This document shows positions 5,916-7,617 of a stretch of 7,617 bases of DNA, one piece after another. Numbering within the stretch: the first letter of the stretch is position 1; each line of letters begins with the position of its first letter. Made by a program: the position numbers and the translations under genes. Origin of the DNA: an uncultured Caldilineales bacterium (lineage in GTDB: Bacteria > Chloroflexota > Anaerolineae > JAAEKA01); the NCBI GenBank assembly GCA_937907455.1, contig CALESQ010000125.1, positions 1 through 7,617 on the forward strand, read 5' to 3'. The notes beneath the pieces are model-generated. The model saw only the letters and a list, made by a program, of their open reading frames with translations, did not search any database and was not told the origin of the DNA.

Positions 5916-7289
5916 TTAATCGTTTGCGGTGGCGGTTAGCACATCAGCCAGAAATTCTGACATATCCCACGCCCCGTTGCGGCTGACGCTAAGCCGCACC
6001 ACCACCATGTTTTGTGATGGGAACACCAGCACATCTTGACCGTCGTGGCCCGAGGCGTAATAGATGTCGTCAGGTGCATCGGGCCATTCTCTGGTCTGTG
6101 AGTTGGCCGGTTCATCTGCGTTCAGCCACCACAAACCGCCATATTCGCCCAGCGAAGGAGGTGTAGGGGTGCGGCTGTAGGCTACCCAGCCTTCAGGCAG
6201 GATGCGTTCGCCGTTCCACACACCATCCTGCAGAAACAGCAGGCCAAAGCGCGCCCAATCGCGCGCGGTGGCGTACATGTACGAAGAGCCAACCAGCGTG
6301 CCAGAGGCATCTGGTTCGATGATGACGCTTTGCACGCCGATGCGGTGGAAGAGCGCCTCTTGCGGGAAGGCCCAGTAAGCTATCACATCGTCGCCGGTGA
6401 TTTCGCGCATAAGGCGCATCAGAATGTTGGGGGTGCCGCTGGCGTAGTTCCAAACGTTGTCCGGCTCGGCCACCAGCGGTTTGGCTGCGCTGTAGGCGGC
6501 CATGTCACTGGTGTTGTAGAGCATCTGCACCACATCTGAGCCGAGATCGCCGTAGTCTTCGGAGAATTCCAGACCGCTGCTCATGCGCATAAGCTGATCC
6601 ACGGTGATGGCGCGGCGGGGGTCGTCGGCTGTTTGCCATTCGGCCACCGGTGCAGGAGCATAGATATCGAGTTTGCCCTGCTGTACCAGCACGCCCAGCA
6701 AGGCGTTGGTGACGCTCTTGGTCATTGACCAGCCCTGAAAGCGGGTGTCTTTGGAAAAGCCTGCGCCGTAGCGCTCGGCAACGATCTGACCATTCTTGAC
6801 GATCACCACGGCACGGGTGCGCCGCGGGTTGCTGGGATCGGGATCCTGGAACCATTTGTCCAGCACGGCCTCTAACGCAGGCTGAGGTGCGGCGCTCACT
6901 GCCTCGCCCAGCGGCCACGGTTGAGCAGGATTGGCTGGCGCTGGTGCGGGCATCACCGCCGAGCGGGTTTCAAAAGGCCCTTTTCCAGCCAGCAGCGTGC
7001 ATCCCAGACCTGAGCGCAGGATGGCTTTTTGCCGTGCGGCCCATCCCCACAGTGTCACAGTCACTTCGCCTTGTGCTTCATCAATGCGCGGGCGCAGGAA
7101 AGGGATCAGTGGATTGCTCGGCAGTTCAGCCATGATGGTATCCTGATCCTGGCCGGTGATGAAATGATAAGAGCAAACTGCTTTGGCGGTGTAGCCGGTC
7201 GCTACCTTGAATGTAGGCAGCATGTATATATATCCCGCGGCAAGCGCAAGGATGAGCAGAATCACAAGGCCGGACAAAATCCTTTTCAT
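5916..7289 (-). CDS. Membrane-anchored serine hydrolase (beta-lactamase / 6-aminohexanoate-dimer hydrolase family)
   Basis: The 457-residue product has an N-terminal transmembrane anchor (residues 5-23) and is expected to face outside the cytoplasmic membrane. Residues 28-107 form a small N-terminal domain with two cysteines (C39 and C97, the latter in GLGCTL) that could form a disulfide. A Pro/Ala-rich linker (113-137) leads to the class C beta-lactamase-like fold. Visible motifs are the nucleophile motif S188-M-T-K191 in GWSMTKS, Y282-A-S284 in WNYASG as the YxN-equivalent Tyr, SSGLEF (237-242), and GHDGQ (414-418) at the position of the KTG/HxG motif. This combination fits the COG1680 esterase/amide-hydrolase group, including NylB-like enzymes, better than true beta-lactamases. 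The natural substrate cannot be told. The ATG at 7289 follows a modest AAAGAG (7300-7295) and is required for the anchor. The gene converges on the citrate synthase; its upstream region is filled by repeats and no clear promoter is visible. Confidence 0.92.
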   Translation of the reverse strand: MKRILSGLVILLILALAAGYIYMLPTFKVATGYTAKAVCSYHFITGQDQDTIMAELPSNPLIPFLRPRIDEAQGEVTVTLWGWAARQKAILRSGLGCTLLAGKGPFETRSAVMPAPAPANPAQPWPLGEAVSAAPQPALEAVLDKWFQDPDPSNPRRTRAVVIVKNGQIVAERYGAGFSKDTRFQGWSMTKSVTNALLGVLVQQGKLDIYAPAPVAEWQTADDPRRAITVDQLMRMSSGLEFSEDYGDLGSDVVQMLYNTSDMAAYSAAKPLVAEPDNVWNYASGTPNILMRLMREITGDDVIAYWAFPQEALFHRIGVQSVIIEPDASGTLVGSSYMYATARDWARFGLLFLQDGVWNGERILPEGWVAYSRTPTPPSLGEYGGLWWLNADEPANSQTREWPDAPDDIYYASGHDGQDVLVFPSQNMVVVRLSVSRNGAWDMSEFLADVLTATAND

Positions 7290-7362
7290 GGATACTCTTT
7301 TGGTGCCTTTCGCTCTGTATTCACGCCGGTGTTATCGCCGGTGGTTGCGGGATGGTTCTCAA

Positions 7363-7399
7363 TCTCCAGACCGAGCCGCCCACGGGCACGGTCTGGAGA
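7363..7399. repeat. Perfect 11-bp inverted repeat, copy 1
   Basis: TCTCCAGACCG (7363-7373) and CGGTCTGGAGA (7389-7399) are perfect inverted copies around a 15-base spacer, able to form a strong hairpin or cruciform. This is the palindromic core of the first repeat copy. Confidence 0.85.
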
Positions 7400-7401
7400 C
7401 C

Positions 7402-7442
7402 GGCCCGAGCGAGAGTGGCCCGAGCGAGAGTGGCCCGAGCGG
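7402..7442. repeat. 15-bp tandem repeat, copy 1
   Basis: GGCCCGAGCGAGAGT occurs twice in exact tandem (7402-7416 and 7417-7431), followed by a partial third unit, GGCCCGAGCGG (7432-7442). It directly abuts the hairpin core. Confidence 0.88.
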
Positions 7443-7451
7443 AAACTCGTC

Positions 7452-7504
7452 GTTATCGCCGGTGGTTGCGGGATGGCTCCCAATCTCCAGACCGAGTCGA
7501 TAAC
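7452..7504. repeat. Truncated middle repeat copy with 7-bp inverted ends
   Basis: The middle copy starts with GTTATCG (7452-7458) and is followed by the exact inverse, CGATAAC (7498-7504). This gives a 53-bp block with inverted ends that lacks the right arm seen in the other copies. Whether the 7-bp ends are functional or chance is open. Confidence 0.45.
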
Positions 7505-7542
7505 TATCATGCTTAGGCCGGTCCCTGCGGGATGGTTCTCAA

Positions 7543-7582
7543 TCTCCAGACCGAGCCACAGACCACGGGCACGGTCTGGAGA
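7543..7582. repeat. Perfect 11-bp inverted repeat, copy 2
   Basis: The arms TCTCCAGACCG (7543-7553) and CGGTCTGGAGA (7572-7582) are identical to copy 1. The spacer is 18 bases instead of 15 and differs in sequence (it contains CCACAGACC), so the arms are kept while the loop varies. Confidence 0.85.
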
Positions 7583-7584
7583 CC

Positions 7585-7617
7585 GGCCCGAGCGAGAGTG
7601 GCCCGAGCGAGAGTGGC
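7585..7617. repeat. 15-bp tandem repeat, copy 2 (cut by window edge)
   Basis: Two exact GGCCCGAGCGAGAGT units (7585-7599 and 7600-7614) are followed by GGC at the edge, matching the arrangement in the first copy. The total unit number is unknown. Confidence 0.85.

Larger units (their letters stand above)
7331..7617. repeat. Cluster of three intergenic repeat copies (continues past right edge)
   Basis: No gene lies right of 7289. Instead a unit beginning GCCGGTGGTTGCGGGATGG and ending CCAGACCGAG occurs three times: 7331-7375, 7452-7496 (two differences in 45 bases) and 7517-7555 (three differences in the 39 shared bases). The first and third copies continue into the same right arm: an inverted repeat, then 15-bp tandem repeats. 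The middle copy lacks that arm, so it is a truncated copy. Open frames across the cluster are low-complexity by-products of the repeats. Confidence 0.88.

Noticed and set aside
7207..7510. Overlapping frames on both strands in the right-hand repeats
   Set aside because: They consist of translated repeat units (SGPSESGPS, SGHSRSGHS), with no start signal or known domain.
7331..7617. CRISPR array
   Set aside because: Copies have unequal spacing (121 and 59-65 bases), the segments between them are themselves repeats or truncated arms, and no cas genes are nearby.

Overview
The window looks like ordinary bacterial chromosome. The repeat-bearing intergenic DNA, an E. coli GltA-like citrate synthase, a SIMPL (DUF541) protein and a membrane-anchored coiled-coil protein would suit a Chloroflexota-type or similar environmental bacterium. 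That assignment is an impression, because no rRNA or marker gene is present. There are no phage genes, transposases, CRISPR arrays or tRNAs.

Layout, left to right. (1) 1-621, minus strand: the first 207 codons of an open-ended gene for a membrane-anchored protein. It has an N-terminal transmembrane helix, a charged coiled-coil-like stalk, and a proline-punctuated heptad repeat of the form LPKVDVD that runs off the window edge. It has a good sigma70-type promoter (705-732), a 12-bp palindrome in its leader and a strong Shine-Dalgarno. (2) 622-1279: a divergent intergenic region with a small palindromic repeat element (873-950) and a plausible plus-strand promoter. (3) 1280-2854, plus: a secreted protein made of two tandem SIMPL domains, followed by a 15-bp perfect hairpin. 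(4) 2855-3173: a leader region with a second perfect hairpin just upstream of the next gene. (5) 3174-5780, plus: one 868-codon reading frame encoding two complete citrate synthases head to tail, followed by a textbook Rho-independent terminator. (6) 5916-7289, minus, convergent: a membrane-anchored serine hydrolase of the beta-lactamase/6-aminohexanoate-dimer hydrolase family. (7) 7290-7617: a cluster of non-coding repeats with perfect inverted repeats and 15-bp tandem repeats, continuing past the right edge.

The genes do not form one operon: each has its own leader, and hairpins separate them. The citrate synthase serves central carbon metabolism (acetyl-CoA + oxaloacetate to citrate), while the other three products are predicted to be anchored in or exported across the cytoplasmic membrane. 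The common thread is internal duplication at several scales: 7-residue and 84-bp repeats in the first gene, a doubled SIMPL domain, a doubled citrate synthase, and duplicated intergenic repeats. I see no evidence for a defence system or other multi-gene novel system. The most unusual objects are the fused double citrate synthase, whose second half keeps the catalytic residues but changes the residues around them, and the AHNAK-like repeat protein at the left edge.
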